Shown: positions 9,074 through 17,409, counted from the stretch's first letter. The stretch is DNA of 64,000 nt from JANSWY01 sp965243755 (GCA_965243755.1 CBDEVW010000003.1:62001-126000), one strand, 5' to 3'. Program-made: numbers and translations. The notes: a model not told the origin generated them from the letters alone.

Positions 9074-9670
9074 ATGAAGAACCTTTGCTACACCCTCCTA
9101 TCAGGGTTATTATTTCTTGCATGTACACCACTACATGCACAAATTCCCAACACCGTAAAGTCCACATTTGAAGTAAAAATTACCGATGGGGTATGTTCCT
9201 TCCATGGGATTAAGATTGGAAGCAAGATAGATGATGTTGAAAAAGCCTTTGGAAAAACAGCGCTCATTAGCCAGGAAGGAAGTGACGATAACCCAACTTT
9301 TTACTTTTATCCCGATTATGGGTTGAAGTTTGGACTGGAAGGAGAATATGTACGGAGTATTTTCCTGTACCCAATCGCCGGATCCGTCATGGGCGACATT
9401 AGTAAGTTCCATATATTTTCCCGTAATCAAAGTGAATGGAAGTATAAAAATATGTCTATGAAGGCCGCTAAACCTCAGGATGTTATGCAACTTTTTGGTA
9501 CCGAAAACATGAATACCAGGATTGGTAGTGGTATTACCTCTGCTATCAGCAATAATGTGATGGGTTTTAAGGTAGTCAATTCCGGAGGGACGCAGGAACT
9601 GATTTTTTATTATGATGGATCAAAGGAAGATACATTAGAGCATATTGCCAACAGACTGGGCAAGTCTTAG
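9074..9670 (+). CDS. Secreted protein of unknown function
   Basis: A 198-residue exported protein not recognised as a named family. The ATG at 9074 gives a clean signal peptide (MKNLCYTLLSGLLFLACTPL), cleavable after about residue 23, or possibly lipid-modified at Cys17 (LFLAC). The mature part has two similar beta-rich halves built around a GIKIGSKIDDVEKAFG-type opening, which resembles small SmpA/OmlA-like or PepSY-like folds, though this is only an impression. An in-frame start 33 bp upstream is less likely because it would bury the signal. The 150-bp AT-rich gap upstream separates it from the divergent sulfite-oxidase gene. Confidence 0.7.
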   Translation: MKNLCYTLLSGLLFLACTPLHAQIPNTVKSTFEVKITDGVCSFHGIKIGSKIDDVEKAFGKTALISQEGSDDNPTFYFYPDYGLKFGLEGEYVRSIFLYPIAGSVMGDISKFHIFSRNQSEWKYKNMSMKAAKPQDVMQLFGTENMNTRIGSGITSAISNNVMGFKVVNSGGTQELIFYYDGSKEDTLEHIANRLGKS

Positions 9671-9684
9671 TAAAGAAATGACCG

Positions 9685-9703
9685 TAAAATGATAATCGTT
9701 ATT
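9685..9703 (+). promoter_or_regulatory. Fur-box-like site
   Basis: The 19 bp aligned to the classical Fur box agree at 15 positions, with a core ATGATAATCGTTATT. It sits 12 bp before a candidate -7 element and about 150 bp upstream of the CheC-like gene, where bound repressor would block RNA polymerase. The consensus comes from proteobacteria, so its use here is an inference. Confidence 0.3.
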
Positions 9704-9714
9704 AAATTCCTTAA

Positions 9715-9722
9715 TATGTTTG
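9715..9722 (+). promoter_or_regulatory. Candidate -7 promoter element (TATGTTTG)
   Basis: TATGTTTG matches TAnnTTTG, the Bacteroidota -7 consensus, and is the best promoter candidate for the CheC-like gene starting at 9854. The -33 region is not a clear TTG and overlaps the Fur-box-like site. Confidence 0.35.
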
Positions 9723-9853
9723 TCATAACCGAGCACATTTGTACTACCGGGCATAACGAATCACCATATTTAACCGTATCACCGAATGTAATCCTTTGAA
9801 GTGCAATAAAACAATTACACAAAGGAATAGTTGCAAAAGTACAATGTTTCAGA

Positions 9854-10465
9854 ATGGATAACCTTAGTAATCTTCAATTTGAGATCATAAATGAGCTTGT
9901 AGACGATGCTTTAACTCAGTCAGTAGCATCCATGAAGGATATGCTCAATATTCGTCTCAGGAAGGAATACGTCAACTTTGGTTTGGGACCATTAAAGAAA
10001 ATTCAGGAGCTTGAAACACTAGGTAGGTTCAAGGTTCATGTTATCAAAGTAAACTTCAAAGGTGAATTAAAAGGAGCCTTCTATTTCGTCATTAATGCTT
10101 ATGAAGTAGGTACAATCAACAGGGCCTGTCTTCCTGAAAGTGTTACCTCAGTGCTCTCAGCTGCCAATAAAGAAATGAAAATTGATTTCATTCTTGAAAT
10201 AGAAAATATCATTGCGGCTTTATCCATCACTCAAATTTCGGATTTACTGGGTGTCCAGATCCTGGGAGAAGTACCCAAAGCACAGGTGTTGCGGGGTGAA
10301 GAGGTCAATGATTATTTCAATGAAGAGAACCTCAATAATAAAACTGCCTTTCACCTTCGTGCGGTATTGTCCGGTGTGGACCTGGATATTTCTCCTTATT
10401 TCATCTGGATGATGGATCAGGAATTTGTAGATAAGCTCAAGCAAAACATTGTTGAGCCAAACTAA
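9854..10465 (+). CDS. CheC/CheX-like phosphatase family protein
   Basis: A 203-residue cytoplasmic protein with the two-helix pattern of CheC-type response-regulator phosphatases. Helix one (about 9-27) reads ELVDDAL where CheC has ELGNIG; helix two (about 113-131) reads EIENIIAALSITQISDLLG, keeping the catalytic E115-x-x-N118. CheC proteins dephosphorylate CheY-P. No chemotaxis genes are nearby, so the target may be a stand-alone receiver protein. In Bacteroidota such proteins often occur outside chemotaxis operons. The first active centre seems altered (Asp17 in place of Asn). Family assignment is by motif only. Confidence 0.55.
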   Translation: MDNLSNLQFEIINELVDDALTQSVASMKDMLNIRLRKEYVNFGLGPLKKIQELETLGRFKVHVIKVNFKGELKGAFYFVINAYEVGTINRACLPESVTSVLSAANKEMKIDFILEIENIIAALSITQISDLLGVQILGEVPKAQVLRGEEVNDYFNEENLNNKTAFHLRAVLSGVDLDISPYFIWMMDQEFVDKLKQNIVEPN

Positions 10466-10477
10466 ATCACCTACTCA

Positions 10478-10945
10478 TTATTCTTGCATGGCTTTTTTCG
10501 CTAATGGATAAGCTTTACCCGTTAACTGTGGAGGTTCTAATTCATAAAGAAAAGCATCATATCCTTCGTCAATTTTATTATTGACCCATTCACGCAACAT
10601 GCTTACCATGGCAACATCAACTGAATCGGTTGCTTTACTGGCATATAATTCAATTTGCTCAATCATGTCCTGTTGGGTCAGTGCGCTTAAGTAGGGTGCA
10701 CCATCGGCTTCCAGAAAATTCTTTTCACTATCATATTCCTCAATAACAAGGCTTGGAAAGGTTTCGTCAGGCTCGTCATCTTCAGTGCTCCCTGCATATA
10801 ACACGAAAGCGGTCCTGTCATCCCAGGGAAAAACTTCAGCCTCAGAACGGGTGCTGCTTTCCTCGGATTCACTACCAGTATTCTTTCGAGAACTGCAACT
10901 AACGACTAAACCACATACCAAAAGTGCTATTAAAATACGTTTCAT
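10478..10945 (-). CDS. Small lipoprotein of unknown function
   Basis: A 155-residue protein with a lipoprotein signal (MKRILIALLVCGLVVSC, lipid Cys at 17) followed by a Ser/Glu-rich linker (about 18-38) and a mixed alpha/beta domain rich in acidic residues. No family recognised. It converges on the CheC-like gene with a 12-bp gap and no visible terminator. It ends 17 bp beyond the stop of the upstream GNAT gene and may be co-transcribed with it. Confidence 0.7.
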   Translation of the reverse strand: MKRILIALLVCGLVVSCSSRKNTGSESEESSTRSEAEVFPWDDRTAFVLYAGSTEDDEPDETFPSLVIEEYDSEKNFLEADGAPYLSALTQQDMIEQIELYASKATDSVDVAMVSMLREWVNNKIDEGYDAFLYELEPPQLTGKAYPLAKKAMQE

Positions 10946-10962
10946 TTTGCTATTTATCTATT

Positions 10963-11409
10963 CTAAATATTCAACTCCAAAAGATAAAGATCAAATCCGG
11001 GAGCCCAAAAATCTTTTTGTGTTTCTCTAAGTGTAAATCCACCTTTTTCATAAAATTGATAAACCAGCTGGGTGGTTCTGACGACTATTTTATGAATACT
11101 CTTCTGTTGTTTTATCTTATTAATCCGGTATTGCAGTAAATCTAACCCAATGCCCCTACCCTGGTATTGTGGGTGTATCGCATCCCACGAAATTCTTGCT
11201 ACTCCATCATTCCAAAAATAGTTGATCCCTCCACACCCAACAATCTTTTTATCAATTTCAACAACATAGTATTCTTCAAGGTGTTCCTTCAAGTAATCCA
11301 GATATTCCTGCCATTCCGACTGATCAAAAAACTCAGGAGTGTTGAGTTGGATCAGTTCCAACAGGTTTTGAACATCTGATTCCTTGTAAGCCCTTATTTG
11401 ATGTGACAT
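10963..11409 (-). CDS. GNAT family N-acetyltransferase
   Basis: A 148-residue enzyme of the GCN5-related acetyltransferase fold, which moves an acetyl group from acetyl-CoA to an amine. Strand 4 and the pyrophosphate-binding loop are clear: IHPQYQGRGIGLDLL (about 92-106; Q/RxxGxG/A pattern), and the C-terminal FYEKGGFTLRETQ is the usual family ending. The ATG at 11409 touches the stop of the upstream putative peptidase gene, so the two are coupled. The substrate is unknown. Confidence 0.85.
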   Translation of the reverse strand: MSHQIRAYKESDVQNLLELIQLNTPEFFDQSEWQEYLDYLKEHLEEYYVVEIDKKIVGCGGINYFWNDGVARISWDAIHPQYQGRGIGLDLLQYRINKIKQQKSIHKIVVRTTQLVYQFYEKGGFTLRETQKDFWAPGFDLYLLELNI

Positions 11410-12395
11410 TAGTCTGTTAATTCCAATAAAATTGATTCTGTCGCCTCGGCGAGGGTCACTTTGTTGTTGATGTATGGCGTAAGGTGCTTTTTCAATGCTG
11501 GCAAATAATTACTAAACACACTATTTCGCTCCATATAAATCTCCGGATAGGTTACAGCTTGTTGTGAAAACAATTCTCTTGATATTTCTCCGGTAAAGAA
11601 AAAGAGGTACGCATGCCATAATTGTCTCGGTGGCTTGATACTCAGTTTGGTTGCAACATCCGCAATGGTCCCTCCTACAAAATAGTAGCCAGGAAGAATC
11701 AGCGGATGGGCCGATTCATGATATAACAATTCCACCCAGTTCCCAGGTACTTCCGCTTCACCATAGGCATTCATCACTACATGAGTAGGAAAAATTGATG
11801 TGTACGGTCGATTCCTTAGGTTCCATTTACTTGCTTTTGCAACGTAAACAATGTCTACTTTTATCTTCTCTTCCTGCCAAAACTGTCGTGTTACCTCCGT
11901 GTGTTTTTCTACAAATTGCTCCTCTGTATTTCGAACAAGCTCCAGGTTATCATTCAAGACTTCCAGACATACCTTTTTATGACCTGGCCAGAATTCAGAC
12001 TGGTATATTGGATCAAATTTTTGTAGTTGCTCAAAATGTTCTATAAACTGCTCAGGTATATTATTCAAATCCGGCGAACCAGTAATCCACTGTTTAAAGT
12101 CCCTCATATAATCACTGGTTCTCAAATCCTCATGAACTAATCCTTTCACATAATACGCCACTAGCTGATCCACTGCCACTCTTGCTTTCTTATGCTCCTT
12201 GCCTGTCAGTTGAGAACTGTCAATCTCTGTTCTCAGCATAGACTCCAGCCATGCAAAATGGTGCATATTAAACCAATAATTAAGCTCAAATGAGTAATAC
12301 TTACTTGTGTCACGGTGTTGAACAACAGTTTGGCCAAAAGACGTACTGACGATGGTAAGGGAAATAATGATCAAAAAATGGGTTAATAATTTCAT
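11409..12395 (-). CDS. Secreted putative zinc metallopeptidase (HExxH)
   Basis: A 328-residue exported protein with a signal peptide ending near residue 21 (TSFGQ). It contains HESAH at 226-230, matching the HExxH zinc-binding and catalytic motif, inside a hydrophobic helix (WVELLYHESAHPLI). The rest is helical with many aromatic residues and matches no family recognised. It is followed without a gap by the GNAT gene. A protease function rests on a five-residue motif plus helix context. Confidence 0.55.
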   Translation of the reverse strand: MKLLTHFLIIISLTIVSTSFGQTVVQHRDTSKYYSFELNYWFNMHHFAWLESMLRTEIDSSQLTGKEHKKARVAVDQLVAYYVKGLVHEDLRTSDYMRDFKQWITGSPDLNNIPEQFIEHFEQLQKFDPIYQSEFWPGHKKVCLEVLNDNLELVRNTEEQFVEKHTEVTRQFWQEEKIKVDIVYVAKASKWNLRNRPYTSIFPTHVVMNAYGEAEVPGNWVELLYHESAHPLILPGYYFVGGTIADVATKLSIKPPRQLWHAYLFFFTGEISRELFSQQAVTYPEIYMERNSVFSNYLPALKKHLTPYINNKVTLAEATESILLELTD

Positions 12396-12436
12396 ATCGT
12401 TTCTGACTTTAATTCACGGCGCAACTTAGCCATTTC

Positions 12437-12495
12437 TACCGATAATTTTCAAATCTCTCCGGATTCACCGATTGTTAATCCGGGTTTACCGAATT
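12437..12495 (+). promoter_or_regulatory. TACCGA-type direct repeats and inverted repeat, candidate operator
   Basis: Upstream of the LiaF-like gene are TACCGATAA (12437), CACCGATTG (12466) and TACCGAATT (12487). The last two are 21 bp apart, the spacing used by LytTR-type regulators for paired direct half-sites. CCGGATT (12459-12465) and AATCCGG (12477-12483) form an inverted repeat across the middle. A LytTR regulator is encoded 2 kb downstream in the same direction, so autoregulation is plausible but untested. Confidence 0.35.
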
Positions 12496-12555
12496 CATTG
12501 CGATAAATCATTACGCCGCATCCTATCATTGCTACATCAACAAAAAACAAACACA

Positions 12556-13281
12556 ATGTCAGAAACTACAAACTCAAATAATCGCTCCACAGTCATCGGG
12601 ATCATATTTATCATTCTGGGTGCAATATTTCTACTGGATAATTTCATGATCCTTCCTTATCACTTTTTCGATTATTTCTTCAATTGGAAAGGGATACTGA
12701 TTGCAATAGGTACCGTAATCGTTCTAAGCAGTGATAATAAAACGCCGGGATACATTATGCTGGCCATAGGTGGCTTTTTTATCATGAGCAATCTGTTCTA
12801 TTACGAGCTTGGATTTCGTTTTTTTCATGCCGGTAAATTATTCTGGCCAGTCATCATCATCGGTATTGGAGTAATGATCCTTCTTAGAAAAGATCGGATA
12901 ATTGGCCAAAAAAAAAGACCAATAGACAGTGATAGCAGAGATATGATCAACGTAACAGCAATACTTGGTGGTGGAAATGTCTCTATGAGAAGTAACAACT
13001 TTCAGGGCGGCAAGGTCACAGCATTCATGGGTGGAGGCGATTATGATCTCAGCTCATGCCAACTGGCAGAAGGTACGCATGAAATTGATGTATTCTGCAT
13101 GTTTGGTGGCGCTTCCTTCATTGTTCCTTCAGACTGGAATGTACGGATTGAAGTCACCAGCATATTTGGAGGATTTACTGACAGTAGAAAATTACAAAGT
13201 AGTGTAACCCATGCAGATCGTGAGTTGGTTATCAGAGGAACTGTAATTTTCGGAGGAGGAGAAATTAAAAATTACACATAA
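12556..13281 (+). CDS. LiaF-like membrane protein (LiaF transmembrane and C-terminal domains)
   Basis: A 241-residue inner-membrane protein. Four hydrophobic segments fill residues 12-115, followed by a short basic link (RKDRIIGQKKR) and a soluble beta-helical C-terminal domain with repeating GGG/GGA turns (GGGNVSM, MGGGDYDL, FGGASFIV, FGGFTDS, FGGGEIKN), typical of LiaF/VraT-like proteins that tune envelope-stress two-component systems. The ATG at 12556 is preferred over an in-frame start 84 bp upstream because it gives the usual N-terminus. It precedes a LytS-type kinase and LytTR regulator on the same strand, which supports a signalling role. Confidence 0.75.
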   Translation: MSETTNSNNRSTVIGIIFIILGAIFLLDNFMILPYHFFDYFFNWKGILIAIGTVIVLSSDNKTPGYIMLAIGGFFIMSNLFYYELGFRFFHAGKLFWPVIIIGIGVMILLRKDRIIGQKKRPIDSDSRDMINVTAILGGGNVSMRSNNFQGGKVTAFMGGGDYDLSSCQLAEGTHEIDVFCMFGGASFIVPSDWNVRIEVTSIFGGFTDSRKLQSSVTHADRELVIRGTVIFGGGEIKNYT

Positions 13282-13317
13282 TCTAAAAACTCAAACAGGT
13301 CAAAAACTCGCTTAATT

Positions 13318-13348
13318 CCCCTGGAGGACTTCTCTTCCAGGGGTTTTT
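13318..13348 (+). terminator. Intrinsic terminator after the LiaF-like gene
   Basis: CCCCTGGA (13318-13325) pairs perfectly with TCCAGGGG (13336-13343), followed by TTTTTA. It lies 36 bp after the LiaF-like stop and 15 bp before the kinase start, so it probably limits read-through into the kinase/regulator pair. Confidence 0.85.
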
Positions 13349-13363
13349 ATTAGATTCGAAACT

Positions 13364-14416
13364 ATGTTGAACCCTATCACCAAAAACCGAAAACACCTCA
13401 TTGCCTATTTCCTGTTTTGGCTACTGGTATCGATCCTTCAGACCATGGTCATTCACTGGACCAAGGGCATAGATTGGCTTCCAGCGTTTATAGAATCTTT
13501 CATTTATGGAGTTGGATTTGGTGTAGTAGGATTAAGCATCTGGTTTGTGGTAAGGTTTACGGGACTAGAGTTTAGTAACCTTTGGAATGCCCTGATGAAT
13601 CATATTGGTGCGGCTTCTATCCTTATTTTCATTTGGGTAGCAGTTTGCTATACCATCAATGCAGCTATCACCAGATCTCCTTATAATTTATTCAGCATGT
13701 CAATGTCTGAAATTGGGTGGCGGCTGGCTCTCGGATTTGTTTACTACCTGGTAGTTGCACTCAATTATTACCTCCTCATTTTTTATCAAAATTATAAGGA
13801 AAAAGAGTTGGCAGAACTTGAGGTAAAAGCTCTGCTGAAAGAAAGTGAACTAAGCATGCTCAAGGCCCAACTTAATCCTCATTTTATTTTCAACAGTTTA
13901 AATTCGATTAGTGCACTGACCCTGACAAGACCTGAAGATGCGCACGAAATGATCGTAAAACTTTCTACTTTCCTTAGGCACACCATTGGGCATTCCGAAA
14001 CTGAACTGGTTACCATTCAAAAAGAAATTGAAACAATAACCCTGTACCTGGATATTGAAAAGTCTCGTTTTGGTGATCGGCTGCAGGTAGAAATCTATGG
14101 CTTGGAAACCCTGGACAAAGAGGTAAAAGTCCCTAATCTGATCCTACAACCCCTGGTTGAGAATGCCATTAAATATGGTGTTTATGAAAATATTGAAACC
14201 AGTCTTGTTCAAATTAGCCTGGCGATAAATGACCCGTTTCTTGAGGTTACTATTGTTAATAATTGTGAGAAAACTCCGGCTAAAAAAGGTAAAGGGATAG
14301 GACTCAAAAATGTAAAAGGCAGGTTATCTTATCTTTATGAAAGAAACGACCTATTAAGCACACATGAGACCAATGATCAGTTTCAGGTGACATTAAAAAT
14401 CCCGCAACAAGGATAA
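13364..14416 (+). CDS. LytS/YehU-type sensor histidine kinase
   Basis: A 350-residue inner-membrane kinase. Four transmembrane segments lie at about 12-30, 47-65, 82-100 and 121-141, then a short coiled region and the His_kinase domain with NPHFIFNSLN (phospho-acceptor H173). The ATPase domain shows QPLVENAIKYG (N267) and GKGIGLKNVKGRL (about 310-320). There is no separate periplasmic sensor domain, so the signal is probably sensed in or near the membrane. The start of the LytTR regulator lies 3 bp after the stop, and the two surely form a two-component pair. The ligand is unknown. Confidence 0.92.
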   Translation: MLNPITKNRKHLIAYFLFWLLVSILQTMVIHWTKGIDWLPAFIESFIYGVGFGVVGLSIWFVVRFTGLEFSNLWNALMNHIGAASILIFIWVAVCYTINAAITRSPYNLFSMSMSEIGWRLALGFVYYLVVALNYYLLIFYQNYKEKELAELEVKALLKESELSMLKAQLNPHFIFNSLNSISALTLTRPEDAHEMIVKLSTFLRHTIGHSETELVTIQKEIETITLYLDIEKSRFGDRLQVEIYGLETLDKEVKVPNLILQPLVENAIKYGVYENIETSLVQISLAINDPFLEVTIVNNCEKTPAKKGKGIGLKNVKGRLSYLYERNDLLSTHETNDQFQVTLKIPQQG

Positions 14417-14419
14417 GTA

Positions 14420-15169
14420 ATGAGCAAATTTAAAGTAGTAATCGTAGATGATGAACCACCAGCAAGAGAGGTAATTAAATTATTTCTTAAACCATTTTCT
14501 GAATTTGAGGTGGCCGCTGAAGCTGGCAATGGGTTTGAAGGCCTCAAGATGATCCAGACACACGAACCAGACCTTGTTTTTCTGGACGTACAAATGCCAA
14601 AACTGACAGGATTTGAATTATTGGAATTGCTGGAAGAACCACCGTTGATTATATTCTCCACTGCCTATGACGAATATGCCTTCAAGGCCTTCGAGTTTCA
14701 TGCTGTAGATTATCTGCTCAAGCCATTTAATAAATCTCGTTTTTCTGAAAGTATTGAAAAAGCCATTGCCCTACTTACAGCTAAGAGTACAGTATCCAAA
14801 CCGAACGGTGGCGCTTTACTTGAAAGCTACCATAGAGAACCAAGTCACCAAATAGTTGTAAAAGATGGTAGCAGTATCACAATCATACCAACTGAAGAAA
14901 TCATCAGACTGGCTGCACAGGATGATTATGTAGAGATCATAACACAGAAGGGTAAACACCTGAAAAAACAAACCATGGCTCACTACGAAAAAACATTGGA
15001 TCCCACCGAATTTGCCAGAATCCATCGATCATCCATCATAAAAACATCCATGATTCAGAAAATTGAAAAATATGGAAAAGAGACACACATGGTTTATCTT
15101 AAAAATGGGGATGAAGTAGTTGCAAGTGCCACCGGCTATATGAAGCTAAAGCAGGTATTGGGTATATGA
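14420..15169 (+). CDS. LytTR family response regulator
   Basis: A 249-residue transcription factor: receiver domain (1-115) with acidic D10/D11, phospho-acceptor D56 (LVFLDVQMP), T81 and K101, then a LytTR DNA-binding domain (about 143-248) with FARIHRSSIIKTSMI. It is the partner of the LytS-type kinase encoded immediately upstream. LytTR proteins bind pairs of short direct repeats about 21 bp apart; possible sites lie at 12466-12495. A terminator follows at 15174. Confidence 0.93.
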   Translation: MSKFKVVIVDDEPPAREVIKLFLKPFSEFEVAAEAGNGFEGLKMIQTHEPDLVFLDVQMPKLTGFELLELLEEPPLIIFSTAYDEYAFKAFEFHAVDYLLKPFNKSRFSESIEKAIALLTAKSTVSKPNGGALLESYHREPSHQIVVKDGSSITIIPTEEIIRLAAQDDYVEIITQKGKHLKKQTMAHYEKTLDPTEFARIHRSSIIKTSMIQKIEKYGKETHMVYLKNGDEVVASATGYMKLKQVLGI

Positions 15170-15173
15170 AAAA

Positions 15174-15210
15174 ATGGTGGTTCCCAAACCGGGAACACAC
15201 CATCCTTTTT
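15174..15210 (+). terminator. Intrinsic terminator of the kinase/regulator operon
   Basis: ATGGTGGTTCCC and GGGAACACACCAT form a 12-bp stem with one bulge and a 5-nt loop, followed by CC and five T. It lies 4 bp after the LytTR stop and before the convergent lipoprotein gene. Confidence 0.85.
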
Positions 15211-15214
15211 GGTA

Positions 15215-15811
15215 TTAGAAACAAATCGGATTGACATATTTATTTCCATAAGCATCTTCGAAATAATACTCTTTCAGTTCAGGGTAGATAATTGACATAC
15301 ATGGTACGCCCCCGGGAACCTGCGTGGTATCACTTGAAATCAAAGCACCAGTAAGTGTATTATAGCACTCCTCGATTTCCAGTTTAATTGCACCAAGTTG
15401 CCCTCTTGGGCAATCTCTTGGCACATAAACGTATTTAGTAATACAGTTTTTCACTGTATAAAAATCAACGCTTATTACCCCATCATTGTAAAAAACCATT
15501 TGATCAGCCGCTTTGTAGAACCCAGGTTTGGCGCTGGCCTTAATCTGTGATTGTTGGAATTCCGCGTTCGGAAATTCCTTTTTACAAGCCAACTGATTTT
15601 CCCTGAAGCCTACTCCCTGCTGAGCTTTATCACCTACCCAAAAAAAGCCATTGGAAATTTCAACCAATTGGTCAATGGGTCTTACTTTAAAGGGTAACCC
15701 TTTGGATTCAATTCCAGATTGGTCAGAAGGCTGAGGAAGTTCAGACTCGGTTTCAGAACAAGCATAAATGGTAAAAATAACTGCAAGCGCAATTAGCAAT
15801 TTGAGTTTCAT
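15215..15811 (-). CDS. Lipoprotein of unknown function
   Basis: A 198-residue lipoprotein when started at the ATG at 15811 (MKLKLLIALAVIFTIYAC, lipid Cys at 18); an in-frame start 30 bp upstream would only add residues before the signal. The mature part has several cysteines (CKKEFPN, KNCITK, RDCPRGQ, EECYNT, VPCMS, PICF), an even-looking set that could form disulfide bonds outside the cytoplasm. No family recognised. It converges with the LytTR regulator gene. Confidence 0.72.
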   Translation of the reverse strand: MKLKLLIALAVIFTIYACSETESELPQPSDQSGIESKGLPFKVRPIDQLVEISNGFFWVGDKAQQGVGFRENQLACKKEFPNAEFQQSQIKASAKPGFYKAADQMVFYNDGVISVDFYTVKNCITKYVYVPRDCPRGQLGAIKLEIEECYNTLTGALISSDTTQVPGGVPCMSIIYPELKEYYFEDAYGNKYVNPICF

Positions 15812-15941
15812 AGTATTAAAAGTTTGGTTTATGAGCACCAAATTGGCGTTTAACTATGAATCAAAAAAGCTGTTTTTAGCCAACTACACTGAATCATGAG
15901 TGTAATGACTATTTCTTGCAGTTAACGGTTTTACGTGTATA

Positions 15942-16733
15942 CTATATAGCCTCCAATATCTTTTTCAGTCTTATCCATGCCTGCTCCCTTGCCACCTTAT
16001 TGTCATCAGAAGCATCTGTTGCCTCACCAGATCTAAAAAAGCCATGCCCGGCACCATCATAAATCACAGGTTCGTAAACCTTTCCAAGTTCCTTCATGAT
16101 TTTTTCGGTATCGGGAATGGTAGCGTTCACTCTATTGTCATTACCGCCATAGAAGCCATAAACGGGTACATTGATGTTCTTAAATACAGATGGTTCTTTG
16201 GGTGCAGTACCGTAACACACGATAGCCGCCTCAATTTGATCAGTGACTGTCGCTATTTGAAATGATTGACTTCCACCCCAGCAAAAACCGATGACCACTA
16301 CCTTTCCATTACCTGCCTTTAGCTGTTGGGCATGTCCTATAGTAGCTAAAATATCTTTTACTACCTGATCCTTATCCAGTTCATAGATGGCAGTGCGTGC
16401 TGCATCTGAGTTTGGAAATGAAGCCGTTCCTTCTCCATTTGGTCCCTTGCCACTAAGTAGGTCTGGTGCCAGCGCAATATATCCGGCTTCTGCAATTTGA
16501 TCTGCCAGGCTTCTCGCCCAATCATTTAATCCTCTGTTTTCATGAATTACCACAACGGTGGTTACGTTTTCTGATACTTCCGGGTAAACCAAGAATGATT
16601 TAATCACTTTATCTCCGGATTTAACATCAACCCACTCGTGGTGCCTTGGGGAACTCTCCAACCGTTCGAGAGGAGTCTGAGCTAATACTGTTGTTGAAAT
16701 TAAGCCTATAAACAATAAATACATCGCTTTCAT
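15942..16733 (-). CDS. Secreted dienelactone hydrolase family protein
   Basis: An alpha/beta hydrolase of about 263 residues with a signal peptide (MKAMYLLFIGLISTTVLAQ). It shows the dienelactone-hydrolase triad: nucleophile Cys in GFCWGG (about 151), Asp in YGGNDNR (about 199) and His in GAGHGF (about 230), plus HENRGLNDW for the oxyanion region. The family hydrolyses lactone or ester bonds; export suggests an extracytoplasmic ester substrate. ATG codons at 16733 and 16739 are both plausible. A longer frame to 16790 is unlikely because it would run through the terminator at 16767-16793. Confidence 0.85.
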   Translation of the reverse strand: MKAMYLLFIGLISTTVLAQTPLERLESSPRHHEWVDVKSGDKVIKSFLVYPEVSENVTTVVVIHENRGLNDWARSLADQIAEAGYIALAPDLLSGKGPNGEGTASFPNSDAARTAIYELDKDQVVKDILATIGHAQQLKAGNGKVVVIGFCWGGSQSFQIATVTDQIEAAIVCYGTAPKEPSVFKNINVPVYGFYGGNDNRVNATIPDTEKIMKELGKVYEPVIYDGAGHGFFRSGEATDASDDNKVAREQAWIRLKKILEAI

Positions 16734-16766
16734 GATCATGGAATTATTGGTTGTTTGAATATAATG

Positions 16767-16793
16767 AAAAAAACCCGTAGCTATTGCCACGGG
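16767..16793 (-). terminator. Intrinsic terminator
   Basis: On the minus strand CCCGT-N17-ACGGG is followed by seven T. It ends transcription of the gene at 16834-17241 just before the hydrolase gene. Confidence 0.8.
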
Positions 16794-16833
16794 CTTAAAC
16801 CAACTTTATCATGAAAACACTTATGTATATTCT

Positions 16834-17241
16834 TTAAGCAACTAGCTTGTTGCTGTTCTGTCCTAATTTTGGTTCGATTTCCTTCTGTACACACAAATAA
16901 TCAAAGAAAGCCTTTTTTATCTCCGGTTTGAGCTGCCCCCATACGGTTTTTAATGGTTGTAGGCTCATGTATTTAAGTTTTCCCTTTTCAACTTCATTTT
17001 TCATTTTCATCCAGGAAAAATCATCAAATACAGAAGGTTTCTCTTCTAACATTTCATCAATTTCAATGATTTTATCGGCAATAGCGATCAAGGCTTTGCT
17101 CAATTGAGGTCTTTCGAGTTTTAACTCGTACTCGCAGGTAGCGGAATTTAGCTTAATCCCTTCTACTGCCTGAAAGTCTTTTTTGACCTTTTTGTAGATC
17201 AGGTTGAGCTCGTCGATACTATTTGAAGATAAAACTATCAT
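16834..17241 (-). CDS. Small cytoplasmic protein of unknown function
   Basis: A 135-residue soluble, mainly helical and lysine/glutamate-rich protein without signal peptide or recognised domain. It has its own terminator (16767-16793) and a gap of 170 bp upstream containing a 13-bp palindrome, so it is probably a single-gene unit. Start ATG at 17241. Confidence 0.65.
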   Translation of the reverse strand: MIVLSSNSIDELNLIYKKVKKDFQAVEGIKLNSATCEYELKLERPQLSKALIAIADKIIEIDEMLEEKPSVFDDFSWMKMKNEVEKGKLKYMSLQPLKTVWGQLKPEIKKAFFDYLCVQKEIEPKLGQNSNKLVA

Positions 17242-17278
17242 AGCTGTCTGATGTGTGTGTTGTAGTTATGTTCCAATA

Positions 17279-17291
17279 TTTACAATGTAAA
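17279..17291. promoter_or_regulatory. 13-bp palindrome TTTACA-A-TGTAAA, candidate operator
   Basis: A perfect inverted repeat with 1-bp centre, 38 bp upstream of the start of the 135-residue protein gene. Such short symmetric sites commonly bind dimeric repressors; no partner is identified. Confidence 0.3.
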
Positions 17292-17409
17292 CTTATGGAT
17301 AAAAAAGTATAGTTAACGACGAATAGAGCTGGTTTTCGATGAATGTCCCGTTTTGTTCTATGAAATTGGGCATTTCACTGATGCCGTTTAAGCAACAACA
17401 CAATTGCAT

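Noticed and set aside
16734..16790. N-terminal extension of the dienelactone hydrolase
   Set aside because: It runs through the terminator at 16767-16793 and would bury the signal peptide.
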